Positions 9,025 to 17,055 of a DNA stretch of 64,000 nt are shown one piece after another. Made by a program: the position numbers and the translations under genes. The notes beneath the pieces were generated by a model that saw nothing but the letters and a program-made list of their open reading frames with translations, searched no databases and was not told the origin of the DNA. The stretch's first letter is position 1. Every line of letters begins with the position of its first letter. The stretch is from Pseudobdellovibrionaceae bacterium. Its GTDB lineage: Bacteria; Bdellovibrionota; Bdellovibrionia; Bdellovibrionales; UBA1609. Location of the stretch: NCBI GenBank assembly GCA_020635055.1, contig JACKAN010000006.1, forward strand, positions 1-64,000. The letters are read 5' to 3'.

Positions 9025-9678
9025 TTAGCTATAGCGAAAATGTTTTTCTCCGTCACTATTTAAAGCCCAGTTCCAAAAAACATCCGCCACGAGAGTTGGT
9101 GAAAGAATTTTCTTCCCCTGCTGACGCGGATAGGCGTTTGGTGGCAATAATTTTGTATCCATGTAAGAGGGGCTAAAGAGGCGAATATCTTTATTATTTG
9201 ATTCAAGATTTACTGTAGAAATTAATCCTTTTAATGCATGTTTCGCAGAACAATAACTTGCCGCTTTGGGATCCGCTTGATCTTCAGCAACACTTGAACC
9301 TACAAAAACTATTTGTTCACATTCTAAGAAATTCTCTTTTAGAAATGAATGAAGTAATAGCGCCGGAGTCAAAAAACTGACCTGCCATGCCCACTGATGA
9401 TCCTGCCAATTTTTTTCTCCAAAATTTCCAAAGGGTCCTCCGCCGGCAAAATACCAAATTCTGTGCGGCTGAAATTGTTTTATTTTTTTAACTAAATCTA
9501 AAACAGCACTGTTAAGACTAAAATCACAGGAATATAATTCTGTATTTTTTTTATCTTCTACTAGTGTTTGTAAAGGTTCAAGCTTTCTGGAGGAAAGAAG
9601 CAATTCATTGAAATTCAAACTTAATTTGGCAACCTCATAGCCAAGGCCACGGCTGGCACCCAAGAGGGCAATTCTCAT
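9025..9678 (-). CDS. Short-chain dehydrogenase/reductase
   Basis: A 217-aa SDR. The nucleotide-binding motif is GASRGLG near residue 8, the catalytic Ser lies in FVGSSVAED, and the YxxxK pair is in YCSAKHALKG. This is a compact member without a long substrate loop, and the substrate is unknown. GGAG lies upstream of the ATG. It is divergent from the ferredoxin gene with about 60 bp between starts, enough for a shared promoter region. Confidence 0.82.
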   Translation of the reverse strand: MRIALLGASRGLGYEVAKLSLNFNELLLSSRKLEPLQTLVEDKKNTELYSCDFSLNSAVLDLVKKIKQFQPHRIWYFAGGGPFGNFGEKNWQDHQWAWQVSFLTPALLLHSFLKENFLECEQIVFVGSSVAEDQADPKAASYCSAKHALKGLISTVNLESNNKDIRLFSPSYMDTKLLPPNAYPRQQGKKILSPTLVADVFWNWALNSDGEKHFRYS

Positions 9679-9740
9679 AATTTCTCCATAGAATTAATTC
9701 TCTTGATTAGTAAGCAAAATTTCCTCTAGAGTAAAGCGAC

Positions 9741-10028
9741 ATGCCTAAAATAAATTTTAAAAAAGGATTTCCATCACTGGAAGTGCGATCCAAATCCAAT
9801 CTAATGAAAAGCCTTCTGGTCGCCGGAAGACCCGTTGCTAGCTCATGTGGTGGCGATGGTATCTGCGCAAAATGTGGGGTCCAAGTTGTTAAGGGTGGAA
9901 AAAACCTGTCACCTGCTAGTTTTTTTGAAATAGAACGAATGCAAATGAACAATATCCCCAAGGATTGCCGCTTAAGCTGTCAATGTACAGTCCTTGGAGA
10001 TATCACAGTAGATACTGACTATTGGTAA
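9741..10028 (+). CDS. 2Fe-2S ferredoxin, adrenodoxin/plant type
   Basis: A 95-aa electron carrier. Cluster ligands are visible as CGGDGICAKC and then CRLSCQC near the C-terminus, the spacing used by [2Fe-2S] ferredoxins. The N-terminus (MPKINFKKG) is the usual short beta-hairpin start. The partner oxidoreductase is not adjacent; an SDR is divergent and trxB is about 750 bp away. Confidence 0.85.
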   Translation: MPKINFKKGFPSLEVRSKSNLMKSLLVAGRPVASSCGGDGICAKCGVQVVKGGKNLSPASFFEIERMQMNNIPKDCRLSCQCTVLGDITVDTDYW

Positions 10029-10041
10029 TAGGAGTTGGATA

Positions 10042-10593
10042 TTATTTTATTCGCTTCAGTTCAATGGGAATGTATTTCTTCTTTGTGACTTTGCATTCTG
10101 TTCTTAAATGATAATTTGGCACACTGACTTTTTCCCTTTGCCAAGCACATATATATTCAAAGGATTCCCAAGGAGAATAATAATTGCAGAGGATAGGAAC
10201 TTCTCTGATTTCGTCTATTGCAGCATAGCTCTGAACCCTCTCAAAATTAATTTGTGGATACAAAAGCAGTATGTGGTCATTATCAAAAACTTGAACTTTT
10301 ACATCTCCATTATTTATTTCACACTGCCAATGAGTGTCCACGGAACTTAATTTTCCTGAAATCTTGTTATCCTTAGCCAACTTCTTAAAAACCCAATAAA
10401 AATGAATTTCCTCTCCTGTAGCTTGACCATTGCCATATACATAATTAATTTTATTGTAAGCTAAATAACCATTTTCTACTGGATAAATTCTAATTGATTC
10501 CCCAGAATCGCTTTGCCATTGACCACTTAAGTCGAGCGCTTGGGATGGATTTGCTACAAATAAAAATAAAAAAATAATTAAAAATTTAAACAC
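10042..10593 (-). CDS. Small exported protein of unknown function
   Basis: A 183-aa product with a clear Sec signal peptide (hydrophobic FLIIFLFLFVANPSQA, cleavage probably after QALD or before). The mature part is beta-rich and begins LDLSGQWQSDSGESIRIYP, a pattern common in small lipocalin-like or calycin-like periplasmic proteins that begin with a GxW motif. Four Cys residues in the C-terminal half could form disulfides. No enzymatic motif seen. It is convergent with the ferredoxin gene (13 bp gap). Confidence 0.65.
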   Translation of the reverse strand: MFKFLIIFLFLFVANPSQALDLSGQWQSDSGESIRIYPVENGYLAYNKINYVYGNGQATGEEIHFYWVFKKLAKDNKISGKLSSVDTHWQCEINNGDVKVQVFDNDHILLLYPQINFERVQSYAAIDEIREVPILCNYYSPWESFEYICAWQREKVSVPNYHLRTECKVTKKKYIPIELKRIK

Positions 10594-10741
10594 TCACCCA
10601 CCCCCGAAGATTCACATCTGTTACTATTTAAAAATATAAACTACAAGTTAATTGGACTGATTAAGGCTGAGATTGAAGAATAGAAAGGGTGAAAACCTTG
10701 TAATATTTTCGGCCAAATTAATAAACTCACAAGCCTTAACT

Positions 10742-11440
10742 TCAGAGGGGTTTTTCTAGTTTAGCATAGTAAATAGGTTGACCTTTATTAACAAAAAAGC
10801 TTTCAAATTGAGTAATAAAATTATTTCTATTAAATTCCGATTGGTGAAGATCATGGGTGTACTCTATTACTTGGTAAGGACTGCAATTAAATAATTTCAA
10901 AGCTTGTGTAAAATAGTCTTTGTGATCTGTTTTAAATTCTAAAAAACTTCCCTTGTTCTGAAGTTTAAACAATTTATTTAAATACTCAGCTTGGATTAAT
11001 CTATTTTTATGCCAACGATATTTTGGCCAAGGATCTGGAAAATGAATAAAAATATTATTGAGTTCATTATTATCAAACAAATTCCAGGGGACTTCAGCGT
11101 CATAACGCACCATCCTGGCGTTCCTAGCTCCGTCTTGTAGGCTTCGGCGAATACTTTGAATGAGTGGCTTAAACTTTCGCTCGATTCCTACTAGGCATCG
11201 TTCTGGATGAGACAAAGCTTGATGGGCAAAAAATAAACCATTTCCCGTCCCAATTTCCAAATCTAAAGGGTGTAAATCCTCAACACAAAAAACTTCACTT
11301 CGCCAACGACCCTTAAATTGCGGGGCCACTTCTTCTGGAAAGGCCCACTGGTTGTACTCCTCAAGTAAAGCGACTATATAGCTATTGGGATTGCGAATGT
11401 GTTGAATTGGTTTTAAATTAAGACTTTTCCGCTCTCTCAT
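10742..11440 (-). CDS. trmB: tRNA (guanine-N7-)-methyltransferase
   Basis: Makes m7G46 in tRNA using S-adenosylmethionine. The SAM motif LEIGTGNGLFFAHQAL and the diagnostic HFPDPWPKYRWHKNRL segment identify the TrmB family. The start at 11440 (MRERKSLNLKP) gives a normal ~232 aa; the frame stays open to 11485 but that would run into the ggt start on the other strand. No strong ribosome site is visible, so the start is moderately certain. Divergent from ggt. Confidence 0.9.
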   Translation of the reverse strand: MRERKSLNLKPIQHIRNPNSYIVALLEEYNQWAFPEEVAPQFKGRWRSEVFCVEDLHPLDLEIGTGNGLFFAHQALSHPERCLVGIERKFKPLIQSIRRSLQDGARNARMVRYDAEVPWNLFDNNELNNIFIHFPDPWPKYRWHKNRLIQAEYLNKLFKLQNKGSFLEFKTDHKDYFTQALKLFNCSPYQVIEYTHDLHQSEFNRNNFITQFESFFVNKGQPIYYAKLEKPL

Positions 11441-11485
11441 GATGCATTGTGTATCAATTGTTGTTGCAATAAGCAAGGAGTCCAA

Positions 11486-13147
11486 ATGTTAAAAAATTTT
11501 ACTTTAATTCTTTTAATTGTTTTGTTCATTCTGACCAGTCAACTAATTGCTCAAGCAATACCCGTAGAGGGAAAAAAAATGTTAATCTCTGCACCTAGCC
11601 CCTATGCAGTGGAAGCAGGGAAAAAAATAATTAAAAAAGGTGGTAATGTTGTAGATGTAGCCACTGTTGTTGGGCTCACCTTGGCAGTTACTAATCCATA
11701 TTTTGCAGCTTTTGGTGGTGGTGGATTTGCTATGGTAAAGGTCGGCAATAATCCCGTTGATGTTTTAGACTTCAGAGAAACTGCGCCACTAAAAACTCAC
11801 CCTCAGTATTATTTAGATAAAAAACCAGAAGCCTCTCAAAATGGTGGAACTGCCGTCGCCGTACCTGGTGTCGCAGCAGGTATTTATGAGCTTCATAAAA
11901 AATATGGGAAACTCTCCTGGAAAGAACTTTTTTCTGAACCTATTCAGTTGGCTGAGGATGGATTCAATGTGTCTGGTGAATGGACTGCAAGAACCGAAAT
12001 AAGCGTTTCCCGCTTTAATCCAAAGGGAGCTCAACATTTTTTGAAAAATCAAAAAGCCTATCAGGCTGGCGAGTTATTAAAACAGAAGCCTCTCAGTAGC
12101 TTCCTTAAAATGTATAAAAGACAAGGCCCTAAAGCTTTTTATACAGGTCCCGTTGCCAACGATATTGTTAAAACCGTTAAAGATACTGGCGGTGATCTAA
12201 GCCTGCAAGATCTAAATGATTACAAAGTTCGCTGGCTAAAACCTTTAACTCATAACTTTAAAGGCTATGTCGTTTACCTAATGCCTCCACCAAGTAGTGG
12301 CGGCGTAGTATTAAAAACAGCATTGAGCTTGATAGATCAACTTAAGCTAGAAAACTTAGAAAGCATGAGTGTGGATGAGCTCCATCTCATGGGTGAAATT
12401 CTAAATAGATCATTTCGTGGTAGAGCCCTCTTGGGTGATCCTGACTTTCATGAAAATCCTCTCGAGAAATTGCTTTCAAAAAATTATATTGGGGATATGG
12501 CCAAATCAATAAACTTAACTAAGGCGAAACAATTAAAACCATTAAGTGATAAAAATCTGAATGAGAGCAATGAAACCACACATTATTCTATTTTAGATGA
12601 TCAAGGAAATTCCGTATCCATTACAGTTACTCTAAATGGTAACTATGGGTCCGCGGTTGTAAGTGAAAAATTCGGTATTGCACTTAATAATGAAATGGAC
12701 GACTTCACTACACACCCCGGAGAGGCAAATATGTACGGATTAGTCCAAGGAAAAGGCAATTATGTTCAAGCCCGTAAAAGGCCATTAAGTTCCATGAGTC
12801 CAACACTCGTTGAAAAAGACGGGAAAGTTATTCTTTCGCTTGGAGCGCCAGGTGGTCCCACAATTATAAGTGGAGTTTTACAAGTAATTTACAATTCCCT
12901 TGTTAGAAATATGGATATAGATCGAGCCATTCAATCACCCCGTGTACACCATCAGTTTTTACCAAATGTTTTATATATAGATGAATGGAGATTACAACCG
13001 GCAACTAAAAAAGGGCTGCTAACTAAGGGTCATGTCTTAGAAGAAAAAGCCTTTATAGGTAGGGTCAATGCCGTACGCTTAAAGAATAACGGAGCCCTTG
13101 AGGCGGCTTTTGACAGCCGCGGTGAAGGTGCAGTGGGGGGCTACTAG
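11486..13147 (+). CDS. ggt: Gamma-glutamyltransferase (glutathione hydrolase)
   Basis: Periplasmic Ntn-hydrolase that cleaves gamma-glutamyl bonds in glutathione and related peptides. The ATG at 11486 follows GGAG and opens a signal peptide (NFTLILLIVLFILTSQLIAQA); a frame extension to 11447 has no ribosome site. The autoprocessing site and N-terminal nucleophile are in NETTHYS, Thr about residue 364. Downstream are NNEMDDF and PLSSMSPT, both conserved in the small subunit. At 553 aa it is full length. Its stop shares CTAG with the stop of the convergent SleB-like gene. Confidence 0.92.
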   Translation: MLKNFTLILLIVLFILTSQLIAQAIPVEGKKMLISAPSPYAVEAGKKIIKKGGNVVDVATVVGLTLAVTNPYFAAFGGGGFAMVKVGNNPVDVLDFRETAPLKTHPQYYLDKKPEASQNGGTAVAVPGVAAGIYELHKKYGKLSWKELFSEPIQLAEDGFNVSGEWTARTEISVSRFNPKGAQHFLKNQKAYQAGELLKQKPLSSFLKMYKRQGPKAFYTGPVANDIVKTVKDTGGDLSLQDLNDYKVRWLKPLTHNFKGYVVYLMPPPSSGGVVLKTALSLIDQLKLENLESMSVDELHLMGEILNRSFRGRALLGDPDFHENPLEKLLSKNYIGDMAKSINLTKAKQLKPLSDKNLNESNETTHYSILDDQGNSVSITVTLNGNYGSAVVSEKFGIALNNEMDDFTTHPGEANMYGLVQGKGNYVQARKRPLSSMSPTLVEKDGKVILSLGAPGGPTIISGVLQVIYNSLVRNMDIDRAIQSPRVHHQFLPNVLYIDEWRLQPATKKGLLTKGHVLEEKAFIGRVNAVRLKNNGALEAAFDSRGEGAVGGY

Positions 13148-13692
13148 TTATTCAACTTTGTTGGAGGAATTGCAGTCAAAGATACCGCCAAAGTGTCTTC
13201 GGTCGGACAACCCAAGGCTACATTGCGATAGAAAATATGATTCTCTATCTTTGTTGTTTTCTTCATGTATTTACCTTTTCTCCAAGAAGGGCTCACATAG
13301 TCCGCATGGTAAAAAAGTGCACATTGAGTGGGGTCCTCATAAATTCCAAAGGGACGTCCTGTTGGCTTTAAAAATTTTGTAGCCACTTTTTTAGATTGTT
13401 TCCAAGAATCAGTGTTTCCTGTCAGGTCGGGCTTTCCATCATTGGTCCATGAAAATTGCTTCTTTTGCCAAACAACACGACAAATCGAATTGGGGTAATA
13501 AAGACTTTTAACTCTATTAATTGTTACAGCCCCTACAGCAATCTTACCATTTAGGCTTTGGTTTCCACTTTCATGATATATGTTGCAAGCCAAGCACATT
13601 AAATCATCGTTCTTGACCTGCTCACAATTGATCTTATTTGTGGCATGCGCCGTCGTGGCCAGTAAACTGGCACTAATTATCCACCTTTTCAT
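13144..13692 (-). CDS. Cell-wall hydrolase, SleB/CwlJ-like
   Basis: A 182-aa exported protein with a short signal peptide (ending AHA). The core follows the SleB/hydrolase_2 pattern: ACNIYHESGNQSLNGKIAVG, then VTINRVKS, YYPNSICRVVWQKKQFSW. The Glu of YHES is the expected catalytic residue. Such enzymes are lytic transglycosylases or amidases acting on peptidoglycan and are common outside sporeformers. There is no separate peptidoglycan-binding domain. The 3' end overlaps ggt by 4 bp. Confidence 0.85.
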   Translation of the reverse strand: MKRWIISASLLATTAHATNKINCEQVKNDDLMCLACNIYHESGNQSLNGKIAVGAVTINRVKSLYYPNSICRVVWQKKQFSWTNDGKPDLTGNTDSWKQSKKVATKFLKPTGRPFGIYEDPTQCALFYHADYVSPSWRKGKYMKKTTKIENHIFYRNVALGCPTEDTLAVSLTAIPPTKLNN

Positions 13693-13811
13693 AAACCTCT
13701 CTTTTGAGCTCGTATTGTATAAACTTGGTGGGCTTTAAATGAGGAATCTCGTTGAACTAAATTTGAGCTCTATTTATCTTCTCTTTTTGACTTTTATGCG
13801 TTTAACATCGG

Positions 13812-13845
13812 ACCTTGCGGACGAGTAGTCATGATCCGGTAAGGT
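13812..13845. other. Imperfect inverted repeat, possible hairpin
   Basis: ACCTTGCGG at 13812-13820 faces CCGGTAAGGT at 13836-13845 with one mismatch and a bulge. It lies between the start of the SleB-like gene (13692) and the end of the CDF gene (13961), both on the minus strand. It could be a terminator for the CDF transcript, but no clear T-run follows on that strand. Function unproven. Confidence 0.3.
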
Positions 13846-13960
13846 GAAATATATACATGGATTTCATCTAATTTTTAGACATTTTTACTAATTGAGCTTT
13901 ATCCATAGCTGTTTTATCTGGTTTTTTTCTTGTTTTTTGTTCGAAAGTTTGTAGCCGAAT

Positions 13961-14971
13961 TTATTTTAGGAATTCTTTGGGTTCATCTCTTGATCTCAAT
14001 TGCGAGATATTCACCTGCATCTTTTCTTTAAATTCTTCTTGTCTCAAAGAACAATTTTCTAGGTTACAAAACTTGCAATAAACTCGGCGACATGGGTCCA
14101 TGTGAAAGTTCATTTCACCATTAAAATGGTAATTTTTAATAACTTTATTTTCAAATTCATTCACTTTTTCGTGTACATGGGCCACATCCCAAAACTCTGG
14201 CAACACCACATGGGCATCTATGTGATGATAGAATCCCGATCTAATTATCTTAACATGATGAAGTTGGATGATTCCGGGAATCATACTTTTTTGAAAAACT
14301 TCTGCCAGCTCTTTTAATAAATTGATATCCTCTGCATCCAATAAACCACCAATAGATTCCCTTGCTAATCTAATTCCAGTATATGCCAAATACAAACCAA
14401 CAAAAATAGCCACAGCCGCATCAATCCAGAATATATTGGTCAATTTAACAATTACTAAACCTAATACGACTCCAGCACTAGTAACAAAATCAGAAATTAC
14501 ATGATGACCACTGGCCCTCAAGGCAGAGGATTTATTTTTTTTTCCCATATGTATCAAGAACCAACCTAAAAGGAGATTCACAACACCCGCAGCAAAAGTA
14601 ATATTTAAACCCGAATCTAAATTCTTTAATTTATGATCACCCAACAAAGCTCTAATACCTTCTATGATAATATACAATGCCGCAAAAGAAATAAGGCCAC
14701 CCTCAAAGGCAGCCGAGAAATATTCTACTTTGCCATGACCATAGGGATGATCCGTATCGGCGGGTTTGGCTGCATAATAAATTACAAATATGGCGAAACC
14801 AGCAGTGAATACATTGACTATACTTTCAAACGCATCAGAACGAATGGCTTCCGAACCTGTGAGGTTATATGCCCAAAATTTAAAAAACATTAAAGTTGTG
14901 CCGATAAGCAGGGAACTTATTGCTGCAAAATTCCTTTGCCTTTGCTCACTTACATTTAGAAAAGATGTCAT
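13961..14971 (-). CDS. Cation diffusion facilitator (CDF) metal transporter
   Basis: Inner-membrane divalent-cation/proton antiporter of the CDF family. Transmembrane signatures are SDAFESIVNVFTAG and, on TM5, HHVISDFVTSAG, which carries the HxxxD metal site; the linker DTDHPYGHGKVEYFSA is also typical. The cytoplasmic C-terminal domain (about residues 215-300) ends in an added Cys-rich tail, DPCRRVYCKFCNLENC, not usual for the family and possibly metal-binding. It overlaps the upstream esterase gene by 26 bp on the same strand. Metal preference (Zn, Fe or Mn) is not determinable. Confidence 0.88.
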   Translation of the reverse strand: MTSFLNVSEQRQRNFAAISSLLIGTTLMFFKFWAYNLTGSEAIRSDAFESIVNVFTAGFAIFVIYYAAKPADTDHPYGHGKVEYFSAAFEGGLISFAALYIIIEGIRALLGDHKLKNLDSGLNITFAAGVVNLLLGWFLIHMGKKNKSSALRASGHHVISDFVTSAGVVLGLVIVKLTNIFWIDAAVAIFVGLYLAYTGIRLARESIGGLLDAEDINLLKELAEVFQKSMIPGIIQLHHVKIIRSGFYHHIDAHVVLPEFWDVAHVHEKVNEFENKVIKNYHFNGEMNFHMDPCRRVYCKFCNLENCSLRQEEFKEKMQVNISQLRSRDEPKEFLK

Positions 14972-15974
14972 TTAACCACTTCCATAAAAAAACTTTGCGA
15001 TCACTAATGTCAAAATGATTGCCTTGAAATTCACTGTAAGTCACATGAATATGATTTTTTTTAAATATTTTTAATAATTGCCTTGAACCATATTGTAAAT
15101 GAAATTGATCGAAGGCCCCAACATCTAAATAAACATTTTTCAAATTGTTGAGTTGATTTTTTCTTTTCTGCAAAAAGACCAATGGGTCGTGTCTTAACCA
15201 TTTTTGCCAAACTTTAGTATTTAATTCACCATAATCATTGATTGGCCAATGAACATCCTCTTTTCCTTTGGGAGAGTAACAAATTCCCATACCAATGGCG
15301 TTTATTATATTATGAGCCTCTTTGCGACCCCAAATTTTCCCATCTTTTAAAGCTTTTTTAACACCAATTACCCCTCCCCACTTTTGAATATAGGGCCAAG
15401 CAGAATAGATTTCAGGCAGTAAACTCAAATTAAAAAAACAATCTGGGGCAATGGCGGCACAATTTCCAAAAACATGAGGGTATTTACTGGCGAGATGGAT
15501 AGCTCCATATCCGCCACTAGAACCCCCCGTCACAGCCCAAAATTGGGCTTCTTTTCTTGTCTGAAAAGTTTCACTCACCGCAGGGACTAGTTCTTTTATT
15601 ATATAATCTTCGTATTTTCCACTGCCTTTGCTGTTTATAAACTGGCTTCCTCCCCAAAAAGTCAGGGCATCCACAAACACATATATGGCTTTGGGTGCCT
15701 GTTTTTTGGTAATAGCATTAGCTAATATTTCTACTGAGCCCTCTTTAAAAGACTGCTGATTAAAATACTTGCCTCCATTACCAGTAAAACCAGACAAAAC
15801 AAAAACTACTGGAAGGGGAAGTGGAATGTTCTTAGGACACAAAATAGGATTCGATCTTTTAGTGGAATCCCCTAAAGGATTTCCTTTCAAATATTTGCTT
15901 TCAACAACCAAAGTTTTTATATCTAGATTAGAAAACTGAAAGAGGTTCAAATTTTCTTGTAAAGAGAACTTCAT
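14946..15974 (-). CDS. Putative esterase, alpha/beta hydrolase (esterase D-like)
   Basis: A 342-aa alpha/beta hydrolase of the putative-esterase family. The oxyanion region is VFVLSGFTGNGGKYF, the nucleophile elbow is GGSSGGYGAIHLA (GxSxG), and a late HFDISDRK segment probably gives the catalytic His. No signal peptide is present, so it is likely cytoplasmic. The family includes S-formylglutathione hydrolases and other acyl esterases; the substrate is unknown. It lies between the GGDEF gene (3 bp upstream) and the CDF gene (overlapping), suggesting one transcript. Confidence 0.8.
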   Translation of the reverse strand: MKFSLQENLNLFQFSNLDIKTLVVESKYLKGNPLGDSTKRSNPILCPKNIPLPLPVVFVLSGFTGNGGKYFNQQSFKEGSVEILANAITKKQAPKAIYVFVDALTFWGGSQFINSKGSGKYEDYIIKELVPAVSETFQTRKEAQFWAVTGGSSGGYGAIHLASKYPHVFGNCAAIAPDCFFNLSLLPEIYSAWPYIQKWGGVIGVKKALKDGKIWGRKEAHNIINAIGMGICYSPKGKEDVHWPINDYGELNTKVWQKWLRHDPLVFLQKRKNQLNNLKNVYLDVGAFDQFHLQYGSRQLLKIFKKNHIHVTYSEFQGNHFDISDRKVFLWKWLNDIFSKCK

Positions 15975-15977
15975 TAG

Positions 15978-16988
15978 TTAACTCACCCTAATAGCATGAG
16001 CTTGATTTTTAATACTGAGATCATAATAACAAATACAATTTCTTCCAGCATCTTTGGCCTCATACAGAGCTCGATCAGCTAACTTGACCAATTCTATGGC
16101 ATCTACAACGGATTTTCTGTCATTCAAAATGGCAAAGCCCAAGCTGCAAGTCACATTAGTTTTCTGATTATTGAGCTCAAAAATTTGTGTCTCAATAGAT
16201 TTGCGAAGTCGTTCACAAAAAATAATGGTTCCGTTTAAATTCACTTCAGATAAAATCATAATAAATTCATCGCCACCATAGCGGGCAGCATGATCAATTT
16301 TTCTAACATTTGCTCGAATCACTTCACCCACTTTTGACAACACGTAACTTCCAAAAAGATGATCATTTTTGTCATTCACATTTTTAAAGCGATCCATATC
16401 CATCATCACTACAGATAAAGATCCACCAAAACGGCGACAGCGAGACAATTCGCCATCTAAGCGATAATAAAGTGAACGCATGTTGTTCAGACCTGTCAAA
16501 TCGTCAATTTCCACTAATTGCTTTAATCGTACATTGGCTTCAGTGAGTTGATCCTGCAAATTTTTAATGCGCAATTTAGCTCTTATGCGTGCCAACAGCT
16601 CTTCCAGCTTAAAGGGCTTGCAAATGTAATCATCCGCGCCAGCATCCAAACCAGCAACTATGTCTCCTGTTTCGGATTTTGCTGATAGGAATAAAGCAGA
16701 TACATAATTGGATTTCTGCCTTATACGCTTTACTAGATCTAACCCATCCATTTGTGGCATTAAAACATCCAGAATAACCAAATGGGGGTTCCACTTATTT
16801 ATTAATTCTATTACATCAGGTGCCTCGTTTATGGCTCTGACATCATAACCTTCCAGCGATAGGGCCTTTTCGAGAACTTCCAGATTGGAAGTGTCATCAT
16901 CGACTAACAATATTCTTGTTGAATTTTCAATTTCACCTTTGTTTTGATCGGGATCATCATTTCTGTATTTCTGCATCATGGAAATCAT
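15978..16988 (-). CDS. Receiver-GGDEF diguanylate cyclase
   Basis: PleD-like architecture in 336 aa: a receiver domain (residues ~25-145, DDD acidic patch, phospho-acceptor D74 in LDVLMP, switch Lys in ICKPF), a short coiled linker, and a GGDEF domain. The active-site loop is GGDEF at about 238-242. An inhibitory-site RxxD (RKID, about 229-232) lies five residues upstream, so product feedback by c-di-GMP is expected. First gene of a likely operon with the esterase and CDF genes. The kinase partner is unknown. Confidence 0.92.
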   Translation of the reverse strand: MISMMQKYRNDDPDQNKGEIENSTRILLVDDDTSNLEVLEKALSLEGYDVRAINEAPDVIELINKWNPHLVILDVLMPQMDGLDLVKRIRQKSNYVSALFLSAKSETGDIVAGLDAGADDYICKPFKLEELLARIRAKLRIKNLQDQLTEANVRLKQLVEIDDLTGLNNMRSLYYRLDGELSRCRRFGGSLSVVMMDMDRFKNVNDKNDHLFGSYVLSKVGEVIRANVRKIDHAARYGGDEFIMILSEVNLNGTIIFCERLRKSIETQIFELNNQKTNVTCSLGFAILNDRKSVVDAIELVKLADRALYEAKDAGRNCICYYDLSIKNQAHAIRVS

Positions 16989-17055
16989 TGTAACTAATCT
17001 TTGCCAATAATCTCATTCATTGACTATAGGCAGCGCTTCGATTATCAACAAAAAA

